Assembly: GCA_028291345.1 (NCBI GenBank)
Contig: JAQGIF010000126.1
Location: forward strand, 1 to 64,000
Origin: Rhodospirillales bacterium
GTDB lineage: Bacteria; Pseudomonadota; Alphaproteobacteria; BOG-932; Roseiterribacteraceae
Direction of reading: 5' to 3'
Length of the DNA: 64,000 nt
Below are positions 10,401 to 19,347 of this stretch, piece after piece (the first letter of the stretch is position 1; every line of letters starts with the position of its first letter). The position numbers and the translations under genes were made by a program. The notes under the pieces are model-generated. The model ran no database searches. It was not told the DNA's origin and was given only the letters and a program-made list of their open reading frames with translations.

Positions 10401-10936
10401 ATGAGTCCGGCCGGTTGCGGCGCGGCCGTGCAATGCATCGACTGCTCCAGCTTTTGCCCGACATCCCCGCCGCGGACCGCGCGGCCGCTGCGTCCAGGTT
10501 GCTGCCCGATTTCCCACACGAAGAGCAGGCCTGGATGGTGGGCGCGGCGGTTGCCGTGATCGATTCTCCCGATTGCGCGCGTTTCTTCGGCCCCACATCG
10601 CGCGCCGAGGTGCCGATCGTCGGGCGTATCGGCGTGCGCGGTGTCGCTGGCCGAATCGACCGCCTGCTGGTCGAATCGGATCGTGTTACCGTCGTCGATT
10701 TCAAGAGTGGCCGTGTTCCTCTGTCGGGTGCGAAGGACGTTCCTGCCACCTATCTGGCGCAGATGGCGGCCTATCGTGCGGTCCTGCGGCAAATCTATCC
10801 CGATCGGGCGATCCATTTGGTTCTGGTGTGGACGGACGGCCCGGCGGCTGTCACGCTGGAGCCGTCTGCGCTCGATCCGTTCGAAACATATCTGACATCC
10901 GAGCCGGTCAATGCTCAACCCCCCGCCGCTGCTTGA
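7454..10936 (+). CDS. addA: Double-strand break repair helicase AddA (UvrD family + nuclease domain)
   Basis: DASAGTGKTTVLTDRVLRLLL, ILCITFTRAAAAEMANRI, HLLVDEAQDTNPEQW, VVGDGKQSIYSFQGADP, VRIVTVHGAKGLEAPIVFMPDT, LLYVALTRARDRLYIAGW, nuclease VVDFKSG; start may be 7487. Confidence 0.95.
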   Translation: MGGGIVNAGSLMTARRRASNPRVSAWVDASAGTGKTTVLTDRVLRLLLDGASPDRILCITFTRAAAAEMANRIIDRLGQWAVMDDGALVDRLYELTGERPNADVQTRARQLFAAIVDAPAGFRIQTIHAFCQSVLRRFPLEAGLAPHFDLLDDRTAGELLAESRQSVLADAGREPRGPLGRALAVLVDYMDERGFAALIQAVLTARRKLTRSFEAHGGVGLVIPRMRRGLGLEPGETQAAILDEACRDEAVDCTGLRQACAVLGNGSATDQRRAEGIAAWIAAADRSARWTDYIAQFLTAKGEPHGTYARTKAHKAMAHILEPEALRLVKVLNRLRCAATATATEAMLVVADAIFRHYEAQKSARALLDYDDLIDVTRRLVESDAAWVLYKLDGGIDHLLVDEAQDTNPEQWGIIQALAAEFFAGQGACDNDRTIFVVGDGKQSIYSFQGADPTALGPMRRHFEGQLANIEKILQPVDLTRSFRSTEPVLRLVDGVFANPEAAGGVHEDPDNPLKHDLSRVDAPGLVELWPAFVPEEIEETDEPWPVLQSLRPGRDPEHALADRIALTIQGWLDRRETLGNSGAPIGPGDIMILVRRRTRFVAPMVRALKARGVPVAGVDRLALTEPLAIRDLMALGRFLLLPEDDLTLAALLKSPLIGLDEDRLFTLAHGRRGTLWTALLTAAETDAVSFEPTRAWLAKLLAGVDLARPFELYAGVLAVPCPGDTLGSGRRALWRRLGPDALDPLDEFLSAALDYERRHAPTLEGFIGWLEASDAEIKRELAGRGDAVRIVTVHGAKGLEAPIVFMPDTMQVPAPNTGPQLLWLDMDGDDRAVPYWSPRADLRPTLCGALGAANHEAGLREYRRLLYVALTRARDRLYIAGWHGKRVPPAGHWYGLVDAGMRALNALEIEDADGTLLRIDYAGTGKTAAHAGGLPAVTRLPLPEWARLAPRAEPRPFVPLAPSRIELPGAADPAVRSPATSDESGRLRRGRAMHRLLQLLPDIPAADRAAAASRLLPDFPHEEQAWMVGAAVAVIDSPDCARFFGPTSRAEVPIVGRIGVRGVAGRIDRLLVESDRVTVVDFKSGRVPLSGAKDVPATYLAQMAAYRAVLRQIYPDRAIHLVLVWTDGPAAVTLEPSALDPFETYLTSEPVNAQPPAAA

Positions 10937-10988
10937 CCAAACGCGGCGGCTCCCCATACTTGATTGACACATTTGAGGAGTTCAATTC

Positions 10989-11306
10989 GTGACCACCGCC
11001 GTGACCGATGACACATTCGATACCGCCGTCCTGAAATCGGAGACGCCGGTCCTGCTGGATTTTTGGGCGGAGTGGTGCGCGCCCTGCCGCGCGATCGCGC
11101 CGATCCTGGAAGACGTGCAGCGCGATAAGGGCGACAAGCTGATCGTCGCCAAGATCAATATCGATGAGAACCCGGGCGTGCCGAGCAAATATGGTGTGCG
11201 TGGCATTCCGACCCTGATGCTGTTCAAGGGCGGCCAGCTTGCTGCCACCAAGATCGGTGCGCTGCCCAAGGGTGCGCTCTATGAATGGATCGATTCGGTC
11301 CTCTGA
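10989..11306 (+). CDS. trxA: Thioredoxin
   Basis: [16 protein letters not shown] (CxxC), [22 protein letters not shown]. Confidence 0.97.
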   Translation: MTTAVTDDTFDTAVLKSETPVLLDFWAEWCAPCRAIAPILEDVQRDKGDKLIVAKINIDENPGVPSKYGVRGIPTLMLFKGGQLAATKIGALPKGALYEWIDSVL

Positions 11307-11317
11307 TAGCGACCATC

Positions 11318-11355
11318 CGCCACGCGGCCGGGCTTATTCCTCCTGCCGCGTGGCG
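11318..11355. terminator. Candidate bidirectional hairpin between convergent trxA and membrane-protein gene
   Basis: Perfect 11-bp inverted repeat CGCCACGCGGC (11318-11328) / GCCGCGTGGCG (11345-11355), 16-nt loop; no T-tract. Confidence 0.55.
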
Positions 11356-11371
11356 ATCTTCGATATCTGCG

Positions 11372-12307
11372 TTAGTCTTGGTCCGAAGCAGCAAGCAGTT
11401 TTTCGATTCCCGCCCGCACTTCGGCCAAGGCAGATTCGATCGCCTGATCGCGCGATTGCGGCGCGGCGGCGCTGCTCAATTTCTCCGCTGCCTCGGCCAG
11501 CCGGCCCAGCGGTTCCCAAATGACATGGGACAGCGCCGCGGCGATGATCTCTGCCTCCTCTTGCTCGATCCGCTTCGCCGGTGCTGCGCCTGACGGCGGT
11601 ACGATCTGGCGGGGCAGGTCGAGCGCACGGGCGGCGCTCAACGGGCGCACCGCTGCAGTTGCTCCCGCGACCGCGGAATCGACCAGCGGCGCCAGCGCGG
11701 CCCGGACCAGATACTGAACCAGGCGGATGATGAACCAGCCGGCCGTTCCGGCGGCAAGCACGGCGCCCCATTTGTCGCCCGCCTCATAGGCGAACAGTGC
11801 GAGCGTTGCGGCCAGTCCAACCACGATCGCGGGCAGTGGCGCAATCGTCCAAGTCAGTGTCAACCGGTCCAGCCAAATCCGGTTCAGGCCGAGCAACAGC
11901 GGCGTATCGACCACGACCCGGCGCGCTTCGTCTTTGTCGACCGGGGCCAGAGCGATCATTGCCTCCGCTTGGTCTGCTATTGCCGTGTGGGCGAAGGCAG
12001 CACGCCAATCGGCCGCATTCCAGCGGTCGGCCAATGCTGGATCATGCCGCAGCTTATCGATCTGCTGGCGCGCCTTAGCGATTTCGGCTGCGCCGCCGAT
12101 CAACGCTACCAGCAGCGCTACTGTTGCGAACACGGCCGTTCCGACGGAAATCGCCCAGGCCAATCGCGACACCGGACTGCTGAGCGAAGCAGCCACCGCA
12201 TTTGCCTGCAGGAAAGCCGTCGCCGCGTTCCAGTCGAGCTTAAGAACGAAAAATAAGGCGATGCCGGCGATCAACCCCAGTATCACCGGCGCGCTGCGTG
12301 ACGTCAT
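11372..12307 (-). CDS. Hypothetical membrane protein
   Basis: 311 aa, several hydrophobic segments and a C-terminal soluble part; no family recognised. Confidence 0.7.
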   Translation of the reverse strand: MTSRSAPVILGLIAGIALFFVLKLDWNAATAFLQANAVAASLSSPVSRLAWAISVGTAVFATVALLVALIGGAAEIAKARQQIDKLRHDPALADRWNAADWRAAFAHTAIADQAEAMIALAPVDKDEARRVVVDTPLLLGLNRIWLDRLTLTWTIAPLPAIVVGLAATLALFAYEAGDKWGAVLAAGTAGWFIIRLVQYLVRAALAPLVDSAVAGATAAVRPLSAARALDLPRQIVPPSGAAPAKRIEQEEAEIIAAALSHVIWEPLGRLAEAAEKLSSAAAPQSRDQAIESALAEVRAGIEKLLAASDQD

Positions 12308-12526
12308 CGGGCGTTTCCTTTACGGTCGGTGGGTCGTTGTCCATTCTTCCATTGAGGTCTGCTCATGTGCGGGACCAAATCCTTTTTAACAGCGTGGGAC
12401 GCACTCCTGGCGAGTCAATTTCGACTGGCTAGCCTTTCCGCGTTACCGGTAAGTCCGCGATAACGACCTGCCTGCGATGATGCAAGCGGAACCGGTCATT
12501 AGTCATGCCGAATATGTGCATGCTCT

Positions 12527-12555
12527 TTGCCAGCGTCTTGTGCGCCTGCTATACA
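12527..12555 (+). promoter_or_regulatory. Candidate sigma70-like promoter of the XrtA exopolysaccharide cluster
   Basis: TTGCCA (12527-12532), 17-nt spacer, TATACA (12550-12555), in a locally AT-rich stretch 30 bp before the proposed start at 12586. Confidence 0.5.
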
Positions 12556-12585
12556 TATAGACTAATAATATTTTTTAAGACGAGC

Positions 12586-13191
12586 ATGCATCTCAATCGA
12601 TTTATTCTTATATGTCTGGCGCTTGCCATGTCGGGCTGTGGTTCTACCCAACCATCCGAGGCAGTTCTGCAATCGCGGGCTTCGACGGCGATTTACCGCA
12701 TCGGCCCGCTCGACTCGCTGGAGATATTTATTTGGCGTATGCCTGAATTGTCGCGCGGCGTGACAGTGCGCCCGGACGGGAGGATTTCGGTTCCGTTAAT
12801 TGATGATTTGGTGGCAACGGGAAAAACGCCGACACAATTGGCCCGCGACATCGAAGTGCAGCTAACAAAGTATGTTCAGGACCCGACTGTTACTGTTATC
12901 GTCGGTGGTTTTCATGGTCCGTTCGACCAGCAGGTGCGCATTGTCGGAGAGGCGACGGATCCTCAGGCAATTCCGTACCAAGCCAACATGACAGTACTTG
13001 ATGTGATGATCGCCGTGCACGGATTGACGAAGTTCGCCGCCGGCAATCGCGCCGAATTGATCCGATCGGTCAATGGGAAGGAAGCTGTGATTCCAGTTCG
13101 GATCAACGACTTGGTCAAAGACGGCGATATCGATGCAAATGTTGCGGTCCAGCCCGGTGATGTCTTGATCATCCCACAGGCCTGGTTTTAG
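12586..13191 (+). CDS. XrtA/PEP-CTERM system polysaccharide export protein (Wza-like lipoprotein)
   Basis: MHLNRFILICLALAMSGCGS lipobox; YRIGPLDSLEIFIWRMPELSRGVTVRPDGRISVPLIDDLVATGKTPTQLARDIE; ends QPGDVLIIPQAWF. Confidence 0.9.
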   Translation: MHLNRFILICLALAMSGCGSTQPSEAVLQSRASTAIYRIGPLDSLEIFIWRMPELSRGVTVRPDGRISVPLIDDLVATGKTPTQLARDIEVQLTKYVQDPTVTVIVGGFHGPFDQQVRIVGEATDPQAIPYQANMTVLDVMIAVHGLTKFAAGNRAELIRSVNGKEAVIPVRINDLVKDGDIDANVAVQPGDVLIIPQAWF

Positions 13192-13197
13192 TTAGGC

Positions 13198-14748
13198 ATG
13201 GGCTCACTCAAGGTAATCCTTTTTCAGTATGCGCGCGATATCTGGCGCCGTCGCTGGTACGCCGTCGGAGTGGCCTGGGCGATCTGCCTTGTCGGATGGG
13301 TGATCGTTTCGCGGATGCCGGACATCTACGAATCCAATGCCCGCGTTTATATGAATGCCGACGAAGCCTTGACGCCGTTGCTGCGCGGGCTTGCGGTCGA
13401 AAGCGATGTCGATGCCCGCCTCGAACGCATGCAGCGCACGCTGCTTAGCGGCACTAACATGAAAAAGCTGATCCGCATGACGGATCTCGATTCCCGGGTA
13501 AAGGACTCTGCGGATCGCGAGGCGATGGTCGCCCGGCTACAGAAGGCCATCGTGATCAAACTGCAAACCCGCAATCTGTTCACGGTCACCTATTCCGATA
13601 CCGATCCGCAGTTGGCCCAGAGTGTTGTTTCGAACGTCCTGTCGCTGTTCATGGAATCGAGCGCCGGTGATTCCCGCACGGATATCGACAGCGCGCAACG
13701 GTTCCTGCAAACGGAAATCGACCGTCTCGAGACTCAGTTGCGTGAGGCGGAACGCAAGAAATCCGAGTTCCAGACGCGTTATTACGATCTGCTGCCGAAC
13801 GGCGAAACCGGCGGCTCCCGCCTGGAAGGCTCGCGTGCCGAGGTCCAGAAGATCACCGAAGACCTGAACGATTCGATCGCGGAGCGCGATAGCCTGCATA
13901 AGCAGCTCGATGCCCAGCAGCAATATGACTCTGTCGACAAGCCCGCTTCCGCGCCCAGCGGCAATGAAGGGCTCTCGACCGCCCCCCAGACGCGCCTAGC
14001 GCAATTGCGGACCCAGCTAGAGACGGCAAAGTCGACTTTGACGGACCAGCATCCGGTTGTCATCGCGCTTAAGCACCAGATTGCCGCCGTGCAGAGCGAA
14101 ATCGCCAAGACAGTGGTGCATACGAAGGCTGGTCCTACGTCGCAGAACATCGCCAATCCGGTCTATATCGAGATGGCGGGTCAACTGAGCGCGAAGGAAA
14201 CGAAAATCGCGTCCCTCCGCCGCCGCCTGGTTTCGGCGGAAGAAGACCGCGATAAAATTGAAGACGAGGCGCGCCGGGCTCCGAGCGTCGGCGCCGAGTA
14301 TCTGAATCTCGACCGCGATTACGAAGTCGTCAAGAAGAACTACACTGAGCTTCTGGCCCGTCGTGAATCGGCCCAGATCGCCGAAAATGCCGATAAGAAG
14401 GGCGACAAAATCGACATCAAGACGATCGACACGCCTGAAGTGCCGTCCTTGCCGTCGTCGCCCAACCGGCCGCTCTTCCTCTCGATGGTCCTGGTCGCCG
14501 GACTGGGCGCCGGGATCGGCGTGGCCTTCGTGCTGAGCCAGATCGACACCTCCTACAGCACGACGACGGCATTGCAGGCATTGGGCCTCCCCATTCTTGG
14601 CAGCATTTCGATCATCAACTCGTTCGACCGGCGTCCGCGCCATTGGTTCCTCAGTGCGAAGGTCTTTGTGGCGGCGTGCGTGATGCTCGTCGTTATCTAT
14701 GGTGGCTTATTGCTCGCCTTCCTCGGCGCGCATCATAAAGGTGCCTGA
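13198..14748 (+). CDS. XrtA system polysaccharide chain-length determinant protein (Wzz/Wzc transmembrane-like)
   Basis: N-terminal Wzz-like region, long coiled coil, EYLNLDRDYEVVKKNYTELLARRESAQIAE, C-terminal TM segment. Confidence 0.9.
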   Translation: MGSLKVILFQYARDIWRRRWYAVGVAWAICLVGWVIVSRMPDIYESNARVYMNADEALTPLLRGLAVESDVDARLERMQRTLLSGTNMKKLIRMTDLDSRVKDSADREAMVARLQKAIVIKLQTRNLFTVTYSDTDPQLAQSVVSNVLSLFMESSAGDSRTDIDSAQRFLQTEIDRLETQLREAERKKSEFQTRYYDLLPNGETGGSRLEGSRAEVQKITEDLNDSIAERDSLHKQLDAQQQYDSVDKPASAPSGNEGLSTAPQTRLAQLRTQLETAKSTLTDQHPVVIALKHQIAAVQSEIAKTVVHTKAGPTSQNIANPVYIEMAGQLSAKETKIASLRRRLVSAEEDRDKIEDEARRAPSVGAEYLNLDRDYEVVKKNYTELLARRESAQIAENADKKGDKIDIKTIDTPEVPSLPSSPNRPLFLSMVLVAGLGAGIGVAFVLSQIDTSYSTTTALQALGLPILGSISIINSFDRRPRHWFLSAKVFVAACVMLVVIYGGLLLAFLGAHHKGA

Positions 14749-15860
14749 TGACTGGAAATCGCATCGACATGATCGAGCGAGCGGCGGCGAGACTGCGCCG
14801 CGATGCGCCGCTGCAAAAGCCGTTGATCGATCAGCGGACGCCGGCAGCCAATACGCCCGATGCAGGCGTACAGCCCGCTGGCGATGGCGCGGCTGCTGCT
14901 CCCGCCGGCGCCGCGCCGCCACTTTTCAATAGACAGGCCCCCGATAACTTCGCGACCCGGCAGGCCCCGAACATCGCCGCGCCCAGCCCCGGCGGTCTGG
15001 CCAATCGGCAGCAGCCTCTTATAAACAATCTGCAATCGCCTGCCCTTTCACGTACCCCGCTGGCAGCGCCGCCGTTGAGCGCCCTGATGCGGCCAGTGGA
15101 GACGCCGGCGGCGGAAACATCGGCGGGACCGAGGACAAGCCGCAGCGTTGTGCTGGATACGGCGCGCCTCGCTCTCGCCGGCACAGTGGATTGGACCGCT
15201 GATCGGACGCCCGTCATGGAGGAATTGCGGCTGATCAAGCGGCGCCTGCTAAGGCGCGCCTTCGACGAGGCGAACGGTCCGGATTCGATCTCGCACCTAG
15301 TGATGATCACGAGCGCCAAGCCGCGTGAGGGCAAGACCTTCACCTCGACCAATATTGCGATCAGTATTTCCCTTGAGGAAGATTACAATGTCCTGCTGGT
15401 GGATGCCGATGTCCGGCGCCAAGCGTTGCGGCAGAATTTGGGTCTCGAGGCCAATCAGGGTTTTGTCGATCTCCTGCTCAATCCGGGGCTGGATATGGCC
15501 GACGTCCTGTTGCGCACCAATATCCCGCGGCTGAGCATCTTGCCGGCGGGGATGATGAGTGACAGGGCGCCCGAACTGCTTGCCAGCAGCCGGATGCGCG
15601 ATTTGATCCACGATATGGCGCAGCGTTATCGCGATCGTATCATCATATTCGACACGGCGCCTTGCCTCGTCAGCAGCGACGCGGCGACGCTGGCGGCGCA
15701 CGTAGGCCAGATCGTCTTCGTGGTGGAAGCCGAGCAGACTCAGCAGCACGAAATTGTCGCCGCGCTGAACTTGATCAGCGCCTGCCCCGACATATCCCTC
15801 GTCCTGAACAAGGCACAGCCTCTCGCCACCACCTCCTACGGCGGTTACGGGGCGTATTGA
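14748..15860 (+). CDS. XrtA-associated tyrosine autokinase (BY-kinase)
   Basis: SHLVMITSAKPREGKTFTSTNIAISISLEEDYNVLLVDADVRRQ (Walker A/A'), DRIIIFDTAPCL; C-terminal Tyr cluster TSYGGYGAY. Confidence 0.92.
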   Translation: MTGNRIDMIERAAARLRRDAPLQKPLIDQRTPAANTPDAGVQPAGDGAAAAPAGAAPPLFNRQAPDNFATRQAPNIAAPSPGGLANRQQPLINNLQSPALSRTPLAAPPLSALMRPVETPAAETSAGPRTSRSVVLDTARLALAGTVDWTADRTPVMEELRLIKRRLLRRAFDEANGPDSISHLVMITSAKPREGKTFTSTNIAISISLEEDYNVLLVDADVRRQALRQNLGLEANQGFVDLLLNPGLDMADVLLRTNIPRLSILPAGMMSDRAPELLASSRMRDLIHDMAQRYRDRIIIFDTAPCLVSSDAATLAAHVGQIVFVVEAEQTQQHEIVAALNLISACPDISLVLNKAQPLATTSYGGYGAY

Positions 15861-17407
15861 GACGGATTTGTTGGGCGCGGACGGGATTGCTGCGTCCGGC
15901 CGGAACGCTCTGCGCGATTCGTCGCGGCGTCAGGCCTGCTTTCCTTGCCGCATTGGGGACTCTGGTGGTTGCGGGCGTGGCGTCCGCCGATCCCGGGATC
16001 AGGATCACGCCATCGATCGGTCTTAACCAAGCCTACACCGACAACACCGCAGGCTTACAGAAAAGCCGGTCCGATTTCGTCACTCAGATCAGTCCCGGGC
16101 TCAGCATCAATGGAGAGGCCGCCCATACTCAGGTCAATTTCACCTATCAGCCGACTTTCAACCATTTCGACCTTGGGCGATCACCAGATCGGGTCGACGA
16201 AAATCTCGATGCCGTGGGTACGATCACACCGATCACCAACGAGTTGATAGTCGATTTTCAGGCCTCGGCAAACGAGGCTGGGGCCACCGGCAATTCGAGT
16301 AACCAGCAGGGGATCATTATCCCAGCCGGCAATCAAATTCTTTATTACCTCGCGACGGTGACGCCGCATCTCACCGAGCATTACCACGATATTGCGACCT
16401 TGGACCTGATCTATTCGATAAATTCGGCCAATACGAGCGTCGATGGAAAGCCCGCTCTCATTAATCAGGGGATAACATCAACCAATTCACTTGGCCAGGA
16501 TGCGGAACTGGCGATTGGATCGGCGGAAAGCTTCGGTCGTTTAGGTATGAGGCTCGATTTCAAGCACAGCGCAAACAGCGGCAACGGTGCCAATACGAAC
16601 TCGACGACCGACCTCGAGGTCCTAGGGGGCAGCTATCACATAAACCGGGTTTATTCTCTCAGCGGTTCAATCGGCTATCAGGCTATCGACTATCCAGCTA
16701 ACGGCGAAAGCCTTCCCTATCATAGCGAAGGATTGACCTGGAGCATCGGGCTCAACATCACCCCCAATGAATTGAGCACGATCGCACTGGGCTACGGCAA
16801 GCAGCAAGGGGCCTATAACCCGAGCATCCAGGTAGGCTACGCGCTGGGACCTCTTACGACTATCACCGCAAGCTACCTGGTCAGTGTTCAGAACCAGCTC
16901 TCGGCGGCACTTCAAAACACGCGCTTCTTGGTATTCGACCAGTTCGGCAACGCCATCGACAGCCGAACAGGGTTACCTTTTAGCGCGGTCAATCAGAGTT
17001 TTGGTTCGCAGAACATACTTTTTCGTGATAAGCCCGCCGTGATATCCATCTCCCATCAGCTTTTGCGTTCGTCTCTATCGCTAACCACCCAATATGAGGT
17101 GCGCACGTCGCTGAGTGGTCCTTCGATGAGTACTGAGGTGTTCGGAGCGACGATAAGCTATACCCGTGAGTTGACGCCGGTGATTCACGGCAATGTGCGC
17201 CTTGGCTATACCCAAAGCACCACTTCCGGCTTCGGATCATTGACGGGTCATACTGAGAGCATCAGTGTGTCAGCAGGGCTATTTTATGAACTAAGTGATT
17301 CGGTAACCATGAATGTTATTGAAAACTATTTTAACAATACATCGGGTCTTGCGGCGAATGGATCAAAAACGCAGCAGCTGACGATCGGATTGAGGAAATC
17401 GTTCTGA
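15857..17407 (+). CDS. PEP-CTERM/XrtA system-associated outer-membrane beta-barrel protein (TIGR03016-like)
   Basis: Signal-like N-terminus then ADPGIRITPSIGLNQAYTDNTAGLQKSRSDFVTQISPGLSINGE; repeated beta-strand pattern; ends in Phe; putative TTG start overlapping the upstream stop. Confidence 0.85.
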   Translation: MRRICWARTGLLRPAGTLCAIRRGVRPAFLAALGTLVVAGVASADPGIRITPSIGLNQAYTDNTAGLQKSRSDFVTQISPGLSINGEAAHTQVNFTYQPTFNHFDLGRSPDRVDENLDAVGTITPITNELIVDFQASANEAGATGNSSNQQGIIIPAGNQILYYLATVTPHLTEHYHDIATLDLIYSINSANTSVDGKPALINQGITSTNSLGQDAELAIGSAESFGRLGMRLDFKHSANSGNGANTNSTTDLEVLGGSYHINRVYSLSGSIGYQAIDYPANGESLPYHSEGLTWSIGLNITPNELSTIALGYGKQQGAYNPSIQVGYALGPLTTITASYLVSVQNQLSAALQNTRFLVFDQFGNAIDSRTGLPFSAVNQSFGSQNILFRDKPAVISISHQLLRSSLSLTTQYEVRTSLSGPSMSTEVFGATISYTRELTPVIHGNVRLGYTQSTTSGFGSLTGHTESISVSAGLFYELSDSVTMNVIENYFNNTSGLAANGSKTQQLTIGLRKSF

Positions 17408-17408
17408 G

Positions 17409-18410
17409 ATGTATGCCGAGTTTTACAATCTCACCGGCCTGCCGTTTCAATTAACGCCCGATTCACGATTTTTCTTCGAGAGCAGCGTTCATTCGAAAGC
17501 GATGGCGCATCTTACCTATGGCCTGAATCAAGCGGAGGGCTTCATCGTCATCACCGGGGATGTCGGCGCCGGCAAGACGACGCTGGTGGAGCATCTATGC
17601 TCGAGCCTCGATCCTCAGCAATACACAATCGCGAGAATGCTATCTACGCAAACTTCGGCGGACGACACGTTGCGGCTTGTCGCCAATGGCTTCGGCATTC
17701 AATCCGAAGGGGTCAGCAAGGCCGAATTGCTCCGGCGCTTCGAAGACATGCTGATCGCGAACTTCAACGATGGCCGCCGCTCGTTGCTCGTTATCGACGA
17801 GGCGCAAAATCTGACGGTGCCGGCGATCGAAGAGCTGCGGATGCTGTCGAATTTTGTCGTCAATCATATGCCGCCCTTGCAAAGCTTCCTGCTGGGACAA
17901 CCGCAATTCCGCTCGATCATGGCCTTGCCGGAGCTGGAGCAGCTGCGCCAGCGCGTACTGGCGTCGTTCCATCTGGGGCCACTAACCGAAAGTGATACCC
18001 GAGCCTACATCGAACATCGGCTGAGTCTGGTCGGCTGGCAGTCGGACCCACGTTTTACCCAAGGGGCCTTTTGGCAGATCTATCGGGAGACCGGCGGCGT
18101 GCCGCGAAAGATCAATGCCTTATGCTCCCGCCTCATGCTTTTCGGGTTTCTTGAGGAAACTCACATGGTGGACGAGCAATCGGTCCTCCAGGTCGCCGAG
18201 GAGCTGAAGACCGAACTCGGGGACGTCGTCGAGTGGGGCGCCGCTGCCGTGCAGAACGGCGTGATCGCCAGGCCTCCCGGGATCGATGACGAGCTCGGAC
18301 AGTTCGATCAACGGCTGTCGCGGATCGAAGCGAAGATGGACAGGAACGACCAGGCGATCAAGCGGGCGCTAGCGCTGATCGCGTCGCGCATGGATAAAGA
18401 AAGCGAATGA
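17409..18410 (+). CDS. XrtA/PEP-CTERM-associated ATPase (AAA, ExeA/GspA-like)
   Basis: MYAEFYNLTGLPFQLTPDSRFFFESSVHSKAMAHLTYGLNQAEGFIVITGDVGAGKTTLVEHL; LLVIDEAQNL. Confidence 0.93.
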   Translation: MYAEFYNLTGLPFQLTPDSRFFFESSVHSKAMAHLTYGLNQAEGFIVITGDVGAGKTTLVEHLCSSLDPQQYTIARMLSTQTSADDTLRLVANGFGIQSEGVSKAELLRRFEDMLIANFNDGRRSLLVIDEAQNLTVPAIEELRMLSNFVVNHMPPLQSFLLGQPQFRSIMALPELEQLRQRVLASFHLGPLTESDTRAYIEHRLSLVGWQSDPRFTQGAFWQIYRETGGVPRKINALCSRLMLFGFLEETHMVDEQSVLQVAEELKTELGDVVEWGAAAVQNGVIARPPGIDDELGQFDQRLSRIEAKMDRNDQAIKRALALIASRMDKESE

Positions 18411-19321
18411 CGCTGCTTGCCCGCAACCAGGGGCAGGATCATCGGGATTATACCGAAGCGCACGCTTCCGCGGGGATATCCGGCGGAACCCTGCTGAATG
18501 CAATGTCGGTGGATGTGGAGGATTATTTCCAGGTCCAGGCCTTCGCGAACACAATCGATCGCGCTGACTGGGACAGCCTGCCGTGCCGGGTCGAGCACAA
18601 TGTTGACCGCCTGCTCGAAATATTCGATGACGCGGGAGTCAAGGCGACGTTCTTCACTCTGGGATGGATCGCCGAGCGTTATCCCGCGCTTATCCGTCGC
18701 ATCGTAGCCGGCGGCCATGAGCTTGCCAGTCATGGCTGGAACCATACCCGCGCCGATTCACAGGATCGAGATGCATTCCAGGCGGATATCAGGAAAACCA
18801 AAAGCTTCCTTCAGGATCTGGGTGGGGTTGAGGTCATCGGATATCGTGCGGCGACATTTTCGATCGGCCCCCAAAACTATTGGGCTTTCGATGTGCTGGA
18901 GGAAGAGGGACACCGATACAGCTCCAGCCTCTATCCAATCCGCCACGACCTTTATGGCGATACCGCCGCATCGCGTGTACCGTTTCATCCCTCGGGCTCA
19001 CCCTTGCTCGAAATTCCGATGACGACAGTGCAGTGGTTCGGGCGCAATCTGCCATGTTCGGGCGGCGGCTATTTTCGGCTGCTGCCCTATGCGGTTTCGC
19101 GCTTCAATATGCGACGGGTCAACCGGCATGACGGACAACCGTGCATTTTTTATTTCCATCCGTGGGAGATCGACCCGGAGCAACCCCGGCAACAGAAGAT
19201 CGATGCCAAGACGCGGTTCCGTCATTACACCAATCTCGGCGTGATGGAGACGCGATTGAAGCGCCTGCTGAAGGATTTCGCCTGGGACAGGATGGACCGC
19301 GTGTTCCTGGGCACAGCGTAA
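18407..19321 (+). CDS. XrtA system polysaccharide deacetylase
   Basis: NAMSVDVEDYFQVQAF, ATFFTLGWIAERYPALIRRIVAGGHELASHGWNH, FYFHPWEIDPEQPRQ. Confidence 0.93.
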   Translation: MTLLARNQGQDHRDYTEAHASAGISGGTLLNAMSVDVEDYFQVQAFANTIDRADWDSLPCRVEHNVDRLLEIFDDAGVKATFFTLGWIAERYPALIRRIVAGGHELASHGWNHTRADSQDRDAFQADIRKTKSFLQDLGGVEVIGYRAATFSIGPQNYWAFDVLEEEGHRYSSSLYPIRHDLYGDTAASRVPFHPSGSPLLEIPMTTVQWFGRNLPCSGGGYFRLLPYAVSRFNMRRVNRHDGQPCIFYFHPWEIDPEQPRQQKIDAKTRFRHYTNLGVMETRLKRLLKDFAWDRMDRVFLGTA

Positions 19322-19347
19322 GCGGCCATCTTGCAGCGGGTATTCCT

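Noticed and set aside
9701-10972. 423-aa minus-strand ORF
   Set aside because: Antisense to addA; no recognisable domain.
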